Origin: Schaedlerella sp.
GTDB taxonomy: Bacteria > Bacillota > Clostridia > Lachnospirales > Lachnospiraceae
DNA length: 5,489 nt
Assembly: GCA_020024595.1 (NCBI GenBank)
Contig: JAHHTO010000162.1
Span: 1-5,489 of the forward strand
Reading direction: 5' to 3'
In this document: positions 1 to 5,489 of the stretch, piece by piece
How the letters are laid out: each line of letters opens with the position of its first letter
Numbering within the stretch: the first letter of the stretch is position 1
Translations under genes and position numbers: made by a program
The notes under the pieces: model-generated
Seen by the model: only the letters and a program-made list of their open reading frames with translations
What the model was told of the DNA's origin: nothing
Database searches by the model: none

Positions 1-1
1 T

Positions 2-130
2 GCAAAGCTGGGGCGTAATGAAAATGTCTCGACAGAAACACTGGTAAAAATCTGCACTGCTCTGCATTGCGATGTGGGAGATATTATGGAAATTGTTCCA
101 GCTAAAGGAGAAGATTCGTGTAATCCATAA
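2..130 (+). CDS. XRE/Cro-CI family transcriptional regulator (HTH_26 type), C-terminal part
   Basis: The gene is cut by the left edge of the window; 42 residues and a TAA stop are visible. The translation runs AKLGRNENVSTETLVKIC, then TALHCDVGDIMEIVPAK. This matches the end of the small Cro/CI-type helix-turn-helix proteins often called HTH_26: the pattern KLgrnenVst..L.kIc.aL.Cd..DImei is very typical, with the final helices of the HTH fold and the 'DI.E' ending. Such proteins are about 65-80 residues long, so roughly half is missing, including the recognition helix. From family knowledge they are cytoplasmic DNA-binding repressors and frequently sit beside restriction-modification genes. 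That fits the hsdS remnant directly downstream. The regulated target cannot be read from this window. The assignment is good, but the start and full length are unknown. Confidence 0.75.
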   Translation, partial: AKLGRNENVSTETLVKICTALHCDVGDIMEIVPAKGEDSCNP

Positions 131-181
131 TGAAAACTCTTGTGTAAAGATACAGCGAGTTTTACATCTATTATCTTTTGT

Positions 182-424
182 AGAGAAATATTTCTGCACT
201 CGAGCAGCAAGGAACAGTAACAACATTTAAGGGAAGTTTTCAAGGATACACTCTCTAATTTTTCTATGGTGCTCCCTGATAAAGGCATTATAAATGAGTT
301 CGCAGATTAAATCAAAAGTAATTGCGAGCTCATAGGAAAAGTGGAAACGGAAAACCGAGAACTGACAAAACTCCATGACTGGCTGTCCCCTATGCTCATG
401 AACGGTCAGGCTACGGTAGAATGA
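182..424 (+). pseudogene. hsdS: Degraded 3' remnant of type I restriction specificity subunit (hsdS)
   Basis: Between the regulator and the first intact gene lies a readable but broken HsdS tail. The frame ending in TGA at 422-424 gives KVETENRELTKLHDWLSPML followed by MNGQATVE. This is the hallmark C-terminus of many type I S subunits (E..N.eLt.LrdWLlPMLMNGQ). The same frame upstream reads SNFSMVLPDKGIINEFAD and is then interrupted by a TAA at 308-310. Before that, the similarity appears to move to another frame, where 211-237 reads GTVTTFKGS, a motif usual near the last HsdS segment; this implies a frameshift around 230-245. Only about 80 of some 400 expected codons remain, with no target-recognition domain and no start, so the fragment cannot make a working S subunit. 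No hsdM or hsdR is present in the window. The bases before it (131-181) hold no gene I recognise. Confidence 0.66.
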
Positions 425-432
425 GGTGAAAT

Positions 433-1221
433 ATGCACAAGGACAAAATTGATGCAGCTTTTATACGGTATGCAACAGATATATTGGGCGAAACGAACAC
501 AGGGTTGTCCGGTGGACAGATTGTCACGCATTGTAATGGATATGCTGTTGATTTTAATGTGGATATCCCAATCACAAGTTCTGATTTCGGGCAATTTGGC
601 AATATCGTTCCCAATAAAAGGACAGCCCTCTATAAGAATCTCATGGCATTTAATGGACGACAGCAGTTCACGATTATCAAAGAACTGTGTGAACTTCCGC
701 TTTTTCAAGAGAACGCACAAGCGCAAGAAGTGAAAAAGCGTTTGTTTGAAAGATTTCCTCAATTTTCCAGTGGCCCGATTTATATTGAAGAGCATATTCC
801 TACAGGCTGGGAACGTGTGGATCGTTCAATTGAAGAAATGAAAATGCGTTTGGAAGTGGCGGATACCGAAGAAAAATTTCAGGCTGTTGGAATGCTTGGA
901 CGAGAAACTTTAATTACCATTGCTCAACAGGTATTTGATTCTTCCAGGCATAAGACACTTGATGGCGTGGAGGCGAGCCCCACAGATGCAAAACGAATGC
1001 TGGAAGCTTATCTTCAATACGAACTCAAAGATTCCTCTAATAAAGCCAAGAAATGGGCTAAATCCGCAGTTGATCTTGGCAACCAACTGACGCATGACCG
1101 CAATGCAACAAAGCGTGATGCTCAGATTTGCTTAATCGCGGTTAGTTCAATTGCCTCTTTTATCAGAGCGATTGATGAAACGAGTTCGGACAACTCCACA
1201 TTTGATGACTTAGAGTTTTAA
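433..1221 (+). CDS. Abortive-infection-like protein with HEPN-like C-terminal helical domain
   Basis: This is an intact 262-residue soluble protein with no signal peptide or membrane segment. Residues 1-112 form a small N-terminal domain with the pattern LGETNTGLSGGQI, FNVDIP, PNKRTALYKNLMAF and QFTIIKELCELP. I associate this type of domain with AbiJ-like and other phage-defence effectors, where it is joined to varied C-terminal modules. Residues 125-247 are predicted almost all helical (SIEEMKMRLEVADTEEKFQAV, LGRETLITIAQQVF, AVDLGNQLTHDRNATKRDA, ICLIAVSSIASFIRAI), like HEPN-type domains of such proteins. The usual HEPN RNase motif (R, 4-6 residues, H) is not evident; instead H221 and R223 lie close together in reversed order. 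Catalytic activity is therefore uncertain, and a sensing or scaffolding role is possible. The start ATG follows a TGAGGTGA ribosome site at a short spacing of three bases and sits nine bases after the hsdS stop. gajA begins 25 bp downstream, which suggests one operon. Family assignment is from memory of motifs and is moderate. Confidence 0.8.
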   Translation: MHKDKIDAAFIRYATDILGETNTGLSGGQIVTHCNGYAVDFNVDIPITSSDFGQFGNIVPNKRTALYKNLMAFNGRQQFTIIKELCELPLFQENAQAQEVKKRLFERFPQFSSGPIYIEEHIPTGWERVDRSIEEMKMRLEVADTEEKFQAVGMLGRETLITIAQQVFDSSRHKTLDGVEASPTDAKRMLEAYLQYELKDSSNKAKKWAKSAVDLGNQLTHDRNATKRDAQICLIAVSSIASFIRAIDETSSDNSTFDDLEF

Positions 1222-1230
1222 TAAAATCGA

Positions 1231-1240
1231 AAAAGGTGAT
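1231..1240 (+). promoter_or_regulatory. Ribosome binding site of the gajA-like gene
   Basis: The bases AAAAGGTGAT match part of the anti-Shine-Dalgarno complement AAAGGAGGTGAT and end six bases before the ATG at 1247. The site lies in the 25-bp gap after the Abi-like gene. It supports this ATG as the gajA start and translation from a message shared with the upstream gene. Confidence 0.6.
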
Positions 1241-1246
1241 GGTGTA

Positions 1247-2971
1247 ATGAAGCTTTCTCATATTCATATTTCTAACTATCGAAATATAGATGATATTTCA
1301 GTGGATTTTCACCCGGAATCCAACTATATCATCGGAGAAAATAATCTGGGCAAAAGTAATTTCTTAGACTTGTTGGGATCGGTATGTAACGCCAAGAGCT
1401 TTGAGGAAACTGATTTCAGCACGCCAGACAAGCCTATCGAAATTACGCTTACACTGAAGTTATTTCCTGAAGAGCAGGGCTTTTTCGGGGATAACTTCTC
1501 TCCAGAGGATTCAACTCTTTTGACAATCAGCTACACACAACGTATTGATGAGGCTCATCCGACTATTGTTTCCAGCGATACAGGAGAAAGTGTTCAGAGC
1601 AGACAACTCAAGAAGATTCACTTTTTGAAATACGATACAAATGCTGTTCCCGGAAAAGTGTTGAGATTGGATACAGCAAAAGGTGCTGGTTTAATTGTAA
1701 ACAGCATTATTACCCGCTATATCGATGAAGAAGAAAATGTTAATTTTCTAAATGCAGAAAAGGTGGGTGCTTTAACAACCTTCATTAATGAACACTTGGC
1801 TAAAATACGTAGTTTTAGTGATTATGATATCCGGGCAACAATATCTGATGACTCGTCCGAAATGCTTTCCAAGCTGTTCTATCTGTCTGATGGCGAAAGA
1901 AAAATAGATAGTACAGGCAGTGGTGTTCAATTTATGGCAATGGCGTCAATCAATATCCTTTGTCAAATCATGGAGATATACAAAAGTAAGGCGGTCTCCT
2001 TTGAGGAGCAACTCTATATGAATGAGAAAGGCAAAAAGATTCTCCCCTTGGTGTTATCTATTGATGAACCTGAAGTTCATCTTCATCCGTTTCTTCAGAG
2101 GTCTCTTATTGCATATTACAAGCGCATACTTTGTAACAAAGATGATGAGTTTAAGGAATTATTGAAGATGTGTTTTGGAATTGACGGTATCGATGGACAA
2201 CTTCTAATTGTTACACATTCGACTGACATTTTGATAGATGATTACCGCAACTTGGTTCGTTTCTATAAGGCTGGAGATAAAACCAAAATCATTAGTGGCT
2301 CTCAATTACGGCTTACGGATATGAATGAAAAGCATCTTCTGATGCATTTCCCTGAGATTAAGGAAGCCTTTTATGCACATTGCGTAATCTTGATTGAAGG
2401 TGAAACTGAGTATGGTTGTATTACTGAATTTGCCAATAAACTTGGAATTTCACTGGACGAACACGCAATAAGTGTCATAAATGCACGTGGTGAGAATTCA
2501 ATAAAGCCTCTGAGGAGACTTTTGGAAGCGTTCAACATACCCAGCATCGCAATCTATGATGGAGATGTAAAACAAGGTCAGATACCTGGCAAACGAGAAT
2601 TTTTCACTAATGAGCTGTGTTTCGAAATTGAAATAGTCAGGAATTTAATCAACCATGACAAAACAACCCTTGTGAGAAAAATTGTCCAAGAAATGGACAG
2701 TAATGGCGAGAACATCGTACTTGACCAAGATTTTGTCAGAAAATACTTTAAGAAAATGGGCGTTGATGTTTCGACCTACACCCCCAAGAAGTTAGCAGAG
2801 GTCTCAGCAGAGGATGAGGTAGATTTTTGTAATATGTATTCAACATGGTATATGGTTAAAAAGGGCATTCTTCTTGGCCGAATCATAGGGAATCTGCTAC
2901 CCAAAGAGCTAATCCCTGAATGCTATGCAACTGCGATCATTAAAGCGCAGGAGGTAGCTGTAAATGTCTGA
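1247..2971 (+). CDS. gajA: Gabija GajA-like OLD-family ATPase/TOPRIM endonuclease
   Basis: This 574-residue protein has the size and order expected of GajA (Bacillus GajA is just under 580). The N-terminal ABC-type ATPase shows KLSHIHISNYRNIDD at the start and Walker A GENNLGKS at 30-37. A signature region with LSDGERK and GSGVQ covers 213-228. Walker B LVLSIDEPEVHLHP starts at 268 (D273, E274), and the switch histidine is in VTHS (H324). A TOPRIM nuclease domain follows: ILIEGETE with metal-binding E384, then IAIYDGDV with D438 and D440, and a late acidic stretch and lysine pair (AEDEVDF 521-527, K538-K539) near where OLD nucleases keep their last metal ligand and catalytic lysine. In characterised systems GajA is a nucleotide-inhibited, sequence-preferring DNA nickase, tetrameric and complexed with GajB. 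All main motifs look intact, so it is probably active. Its last 8 bases overlap gajB. A lone OLD protein is excluded by the adjoining helicase gene. Confidence 0.93.
   Translation: MKLSHIHISNYRNIDDISVDFHPESNYIIGENNLGKSNFLDLLGSVCNAKSFEETDFSTPDKPIEITLTLKLFPEEQGFFGDNFSPEDSTLLTISYTQRIDEAHPTIVSSDTGESVQSRQLKKIHFLKYDTNAVPGKVLRLDTAKGAGLIVNSIITRYIDEEENVNFLNAEKVGALTTFINEHLAKIRSFSDYDIRATISDDSSEMLSKLFYLSDGERKIDSTGSGVQFMAMASINILCQIMEIYKSKAVSFEEQLYMNEKGKKILPLVLSIDEPEVHLHPFLQRSLIAYYKRILCNKDDEFKELLKMCFGIDGIDGQLLIVTHSTDILIDDYRNLVRFYKAGDKTKIISGSQLRLTDMNEKHLLMHFPEIKEAFYAHCVILIEGETEYGCITEFANKLGISLDEHAISVINARGENSIKPLRRLLEAFNIPSIAIYDGDVKQGQIPGKREFFTNELCFEIEIVRNLINHDKTTLVRKIVQEMDSNGENIVLDQDFVRKYFKKMGVDVSTYTPKKLAEVSAEDEVDFCNMYSTWYMVKKGILLGRIIGNLLPKELIPECYATAIIKAQEVAVNV
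2949..2955 (+). promoter_or_regulatory. Ribosome binding site for gajB inside the gajA 3' end
   Basis: AGGAGGT is a near-perfect Shine-Dalgarno site eight bases before the ATG at 2964. It lies within the coding sequence of gajA and fixes the gajB start so that the genes overlap by ATGTCTGA. This arrangement indicates translational coupling and a controlled GajA:GajB ratio. Confidence 0.78.
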
Positions 2972-4793
2972 TATTGAGAAATTAAAGGAGATGCTTGTCC
3001 AACAGCACGAAGGAGATGAACAGCAGCTAAGTATTATCTTCACAGATGCACCTAAGGTAATTGTTGAAGCGCCAGCAGGATACGGAAAGACAACAACAAT
3101 GATTAGCCGAATAGCATATTTATTCGCATCGGGTCAAATTCCAAACCCAAAGAGAGTATTAGGACTTACATTCAGCGTGAATGCGGCGCTAAAGGTGAAA
3201 CGTGAAATTGCTGAAAAATTGCCAGAGTTAATGGGAACTCCTAACAATCCAACTTTGGTAAATGATAAGGTAACAGTTACGAACTATCACGGATTTTGCA
3301 AAGGTGTTTTGAAAAAGTACGGATATTTAATAACTGATTTTTTACGTAAGGATATTAATTCAATTAAGGCAATAGGCGATGCTGATGTGAGAAAATATTC
3401 TGAGATTAGCACATTACTATCTGAAGATGAATTAAATATTCTGGAGCAGATGGACAGTATTATAAAAGCTGGTGAGTTTCCCAACAAAGAGACAATCGAG
3501 CAGTACAATCAACTGATAATACAAAAGATGATTCCGTTGGAGTACATTACCCATAATGCAATTATTTTACTGACTATTTCTCTGTTTTCTTCATTCCGAG
3601 AAGTTCAAAAGTTCTATCAAAACTATTATCCACTGCTGATTGTGGATGAATTTCAGGATACAAATAGCATTGCATGGAACTTATTGGAACAGCTGATTTC
3701 TCCTAAAAGCCAGCTGCTTTTTCTTGGAGATCCTTTGCAGAGAATATATGGATTTATTGGGGCCTTGCCTAATATCATGTCTATTGCTGCGGAGAAATAT
3801 GGTATGCAGCCAATTTCATTGTCGAAGAATTATCGTTTCAGAGCAAATCAAGAGATGCTAAAGCTTGATGCCAACATTCGAGCAAATGCTGAAAGGTGCT
3901 TCGAATTTCAGCCAGAAGGAAGAATAGCAAAATTGCCTGCTTTCTATGGTGGCACGCAAGAAGATGAAGCGACCCTTATTGCATCTAAAGTTACGAAACT
4001 TCAGAAGAATGAACCTAACTGTAGAATTGCAATATTATGCAGAGGGCGCAATAAAAACTCCGAAGTAATAGAGAATGCTCTATCGGCTCAAAATATCCCT
4101 TATTTCTATGGAATGTTTACAGACGAAGATCAGGATTACATTGACTTCCACATTACCTGCCAGAATATGTTCGTTCGGCGTTTTGGAAAAAGCAGAAATC
4201 TGGGATCTCGCTCTTTGGAATTATTCGTTGAAAACATCAAGAATGAATATACTGATGCCTCTGCTAAAATAACCACATCCTTGTTGTCGTTGCTGGATGC
4301 GCTAATCAAAAAAGTTTCGACAGATTATGTATCTTTGACTTCAGAAGATAAGTATGCTTTAATTTTGGATATTTTTGAAAACAGGCAATTAAAGCAAGCG
4401 ATGGAATATGTGGATGAAAATATAATTATATCCACTATACATGGAGCCAAAGGATTGGAATGGGAATATGTATTTATAGCTGATATTGAAAGATGGATTT
4501 TTCCCAATTACTTTACATGCAAAGAATGCCCTCAGCAATTTAGTTCGTTTGAAAGATGTAAATGTAGAATGGTTACACCTGTAGAAAATCAGTTCCAGAG
4601 CACAATAATTGATGAATTATCAGTGTTCTACGTAGGTGTGACTAGGGCAAGAAAACAAGCGTACATTTCAGCGAGCGCCAAGAGATATAATTCCTATAGC
4701 CAAGAAAAGTACAGTGGTTTTTCGTGCCTTGCAGCTTTACCTGGAATTCAATTAGTAGATGCAGAGAAATTAGAACGAGACCGAACTCAGTAA
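2964..4793 (+). CDS. gajB: Gabija GajB-like UvrD/PcrA-family SF1 helicase
   Basis: This 609-residue protein carries the full set of SF1A helicase motifs. They are Walker A EAPAGYGKTT (35-44), Ia LGLTFSVNAALKVKREI (66-82), Ib TVTNYHGFC (104-112) and II LLIVDEFQDTN (224-234; D228, E229). Then come III FLGDPLQRIYGFIGA (253-267), IV LSKNYR (286-291), V IISTIHGAKGLEWEYVF (488-504) and VI ELSVFYVGVTRARKQAYIS (551-569). In studied Gabija systems GajB hydrolyses nucleotides when bound to DNA ends and so releases GajA from nucleotide inhibition. The gene starts within gajA behind a strong ribosome site, which makes the Gabija call firm. Two features stand out. The protein is roughly 100 residues longer than the Bacillus GajB I remember (about 490). 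Also, between motifs V and VI there are four cysteines (C519, C522, C532, C534; CxxC then CxC) that could bind zinc. A general repair helicase (PcrA/UvrD) is unlikely, as those exceed 700 residues. Confidence 0.92.
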   Translation: MSDIEKLKEMLVQQHEGDEQQLSIIFTDAPKVIVEAPAGYGKTTTMISRIAYLFASGQIPNPKRVLGLTFSVNAALKVKREIAEKLPELMGTPNNPTLVNDKVTVTNYHGFCKGVLKKYGYLITDFLRKDINSIKAIGDADVRKYSEISTLLSEDELNILEQMDSIIKAGEFPNKETIEQYNQLIIQKMIPLEYITHNAIILLTISLFSSFREVQKFYQNYYPLLIVDEFQDTNSIAWNLLEQLISPKSQLLFLGDPLQRIYGFIGALPNIMSIAAEKYGMQPISLSKNYRFRANQEMLKLDANIRANAERCFEFQPEGRIAKLPAFYGGTQEDEATLIASKVTKLQKNEPNCRIAILCRGRNKNSEVIENALSAQNIPYFYGMFTDEDQDYIDFHITCQNMFVRRFGKSRNLGSRSLELFVENIKNEYTDASAKITTSLLSLLDALIKKVSTDYVSLTSEDKYALILDIFENRQLKQAMEYVDENIIISTIHGAKGLEWEYVFIADIERWIFPNYFTCKECPQQFSSFERCKCRMVTPVENQFQSTIIDELSVFYVGVTRARKQAYISASAKRYNSYSQEKYSGFSCLAALPGIQLVDAEKLERDRTQ

Positions 4794-4818
4794 TACTAAG
4801 TTTAAATCAGCCTATTGT

Positions 4819-5109
4819 TTGAAAGTTAGGCAATCTATATGTTTTCAAAACAAGGAATGTTGCTCTTCCAATATGAATGCGGCAGAGGAACTGATCCAAG
4901 CCGATGAAGCACAATCGACAGTAGTTGAGGTGAAAATTACACTTCAGATGAAAATTATGTTGAACTATCTAACAGAGTATGGTGAAATGAAGGATGAGAA
5001 TTTGAAGGAGCTTCTGAATGTGAAAAAGACCTATGACTATCTCATTGCTTGTCAGATGAATGAAAACGGTCTGATTGAAATTGAAGGACATGGCGCAAAA
5101 AACAGATGA
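4819..5109 (+). CDS. Short winged-helix-type protein, possibly the truncated tail of a larger gene
   Basis: This is a 96-codon frame directly after gajB and ahead of the terminator. Residues from about 42 on (LQMKIMLNYLTEYGEMKDEN, then LKELLNVKKTYDYLIACQM and NENGLIEIEGHGAKN) read as a winged helix-turn-helix: helix, recognition helix after 'LLNVKKT', and a wing strand 'GLIEIEGHG'. This layout is common at the C-terminus of larger ATP-binding/AlbA_2-type regulators and related Firmicutes proteins. The start is doubtful. TTG at 4819 has no ribosome site, and the in-frame ATG at 4873 (giving 78 residues) also lacks one at normal spacing; an AAGGAA sits about 16 bases upstream of it. The frame is also open further upstream into the gajB 3' end. 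I favour a remnant whose 5' part was lost when the Gabija genes arrived, but a real small DNA-binding protein in the operon cannot be excluded. Function unknown. Confidence 0.45.
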   Translation: MKVRQSICFQNKECCSSNMNAAEELIQADEAQSTVVEVKITLQMKIMLNYLTEYGEMKDENLKELLNVKKTYDYLIACQMNENGLIEIEGHGAKNR

Positions 5110-5140
5110 AATAGATTGTCATTTGGTTCGTATGTGATGC

Positions 5141-5189
5141 AAAACAGCTGCTGCAGGAATTACTCCCGCGGTAGCTGTTTTATTTTTAT
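5141..5189 (+). terminator. Rho-independent terminator at the end of the defence operon
   Basis: AAAACAGCTGCTGC (5141-5154) pairs with GCGGTAGCTGTTTT (5168-5181) over 14 positions, including two G-T wobbles; the outer nine pairs are perfect. A few extra pairs are possible inside, closing a small loop. The right arm runs into TTTTATTTTTAT, a good T tract for + strand transcription. It follows the last + strand frame by about 30 bp and abuts the stop codon of the convergent minus-strand gene at 5186. On the minus strand the stem ends in TTTT and then GCATC, so it may act in both directions but more weakly there. Confidence 0.85.
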
Positions 5190-5489
5190 AGTTGATTCAG
5201 TTCTGCCCTCAGCGTTTCTGCTATCTCTTTTCGTTCATCCTCTGTCCCTGCGGCGGCATAGCGTTTCAGTGCGTCATCCCGAAGCTGCTCGGCGTCCCGT
5301 GACCAGCTTTCAAAATCGGTCACGCTCATGTTTTTCTTACGAGTGCGGGCAAAGTATTTTTTGTATGCTCGCTGATGAATCTGCCAGACCTCGTTGTTTT
5401 TCACTTTGTCCTTGAAGCTGGTTGTTGCGCCGATTTCCCGGCAGGTTTTCCCCTCTGCGTTTGGAGCGGGGTGATCACAATAGGCAAAG
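5186..5489 (-). CDS. DUF6076-like domain protein, C-terminal part
   Basis: The gene enters from the right edge, so its start lies outside the window; 100 residues and a TAA stop (5188-5186) are visible. The sequence begins FAYCDHPAPNAEGKTCREIG, continues through VKNNEVWQIHQRAYKKYFAR, and ends in a charged helical tail with SWSRDAEQLRDDALKRY and TEDERKEIAETLRAELNQL. The 'YCD.p.p...G.TCREIGA...f..kvk...v...yqraYK.y.aR' pattern is what I recall from the C-terminus of DUF6076 proteins of Firmicutes. There the two cysteines shown here would be the second half of a zinc-ribbon-like site, with the first pair lying upstream and outside the window. The biochemical role of this family is not known to me. 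A GTG at 5404 could be read as a start but would cut off the conserved YCD/TCREIGA part, so it is not the true start. Base composition is clearly richer in G+C than the Gabija genes, which suggests a different origin. Confidence 0.72.
   Translation of the reverse strand, partial: FAYCDHPAPNAEGKTCREIGATTSFKDKVKNNEVWQIHQRAYKKYFARTRKKNMSVTDFESWSRDAEQLRDDALKRYAAAGTEDERKEIAETLRAELNQL

Noticed and set aside
133..166. Hairpins after the regulator: AAAACTC/GAGTTTT (133-139 with 157-163) and TGTAAA/TTTACA (143-148 with 161-166).
   Set aside because: The two stems exclude each other, are A+T-rich and short, have long or awkward loops, and are not followed by a clear T run, so neither is convincing as a terminator or operator.
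140..174. Possible promoter with TTGTGT (140-145) and TATTAT (169-174).
   Set aside because: The 23-bp spacing is too long for a sigma-A promoter. No well-spaced -35/-10 pair is visible between 131 and 432.
406..795. Open frame on the minus strand of 129 codons, opposite the Abi-like gene.
   Set aside because: It lies almost wholly opposite a well-supported gene and has no recognisable domain; it is best seen as an antisense shadow.
4815..4841. Possible promoter TTGTTT with TATATG before the winged-helix frame.
   Set aside because: The spacing is 15 bp and both boxes are weak; such matches are expected by chance in A+T-rich DNA.
5116..5415. Open frame on the plus strand of 99 codons across the terminator.
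   Set aside because: It runs through the terminator hairpin and is antisense to the conserved DUF6076-like coding sequence; its translation is Cys/Ser/Arg-rich without any known pattern.
1..5489. Search by eye for tRNA genes, CRISPR repeats, insertion-sequence ends, transposase or integrase genes and attachment-site repeats.
   Set aside because: None was found. No regularly spaced repeats, no transposase-like frame and no convincing long direct or inverted terminal repeats were seen; short att-type repeats could still be missed without computation.

Overview
The window looks like a defence island from a low-to-moderate G+C Gram-positive bacterium, most likely a gut-type Clostridia (Lachnospiraceae/Oscillospiraceae-like). 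Supporting this are the AGGAGG-type ribosome binding sites, the A+T-rich codon use of the central genes, the HTH_26-type Cro/CI regulator tail at the left edge, and the DUF6076-like gene at the right edge. The last two families are, from memory, mostly seen in Firmicutes. The genus cannot be fixed from this stretch.

Layout: (i) 2-130 is the 3' end of a small XRE/Cro-CI regulator. (ii) 182-424 is a decayed 3' remnant of a type I restriction specificity gene (hsdS); its C-terminal signature is readable, but it carries a frameshift and an in-frame TAA. (iii) 433-1221 is an intact 262-aa gene resembling abortive-infection (AbiJ/HEPN-like) proteins, starting nine bases after the hsdS stop codon. 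(iv) 1247-2971 encodes an OLD-family ATPase with a TOPRIM nuclease domain (GajA-like), and (v) 2964-4793 encodes a UvrD/PcrA-like SF1 helicase (GajB-like). These two overlap by 8 bp and form a Gabija anti-phage system. (vi) 4819-5109 is a short frame with a winged-helix C-terminal motif, probably the leftover tail of a larger gene. (vii) 5141-5189 is a strong hairpin plus T-run terminator. (viii) 5186-5489, on the minus strand, is the C-terminal part of a DUF6076-like protein, convergent with the rest and richer in G+C.

How the genes may work together: in studied Gabija systems, GajA is a DNA-nicking endonuclease held in check by nucleotides, and GajB is a helicase/NTPase that responds to DNA ends and relieves that inhibition, giving an abortive response to phage. 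Here the pair appears to be co-transcribed with the upstream Abi-like gene, with 25 bp between that gene and gajA. That makes a three-gene defence cassette sitting behind the ruins of a type I restriction locus. The least expected points are the Abi-like first gene and a four-cysteine insert in the helicase between motifs V and VI; the helicase also seems longer than typical GajB. Family assignments rest on motif reading only, without database searches.
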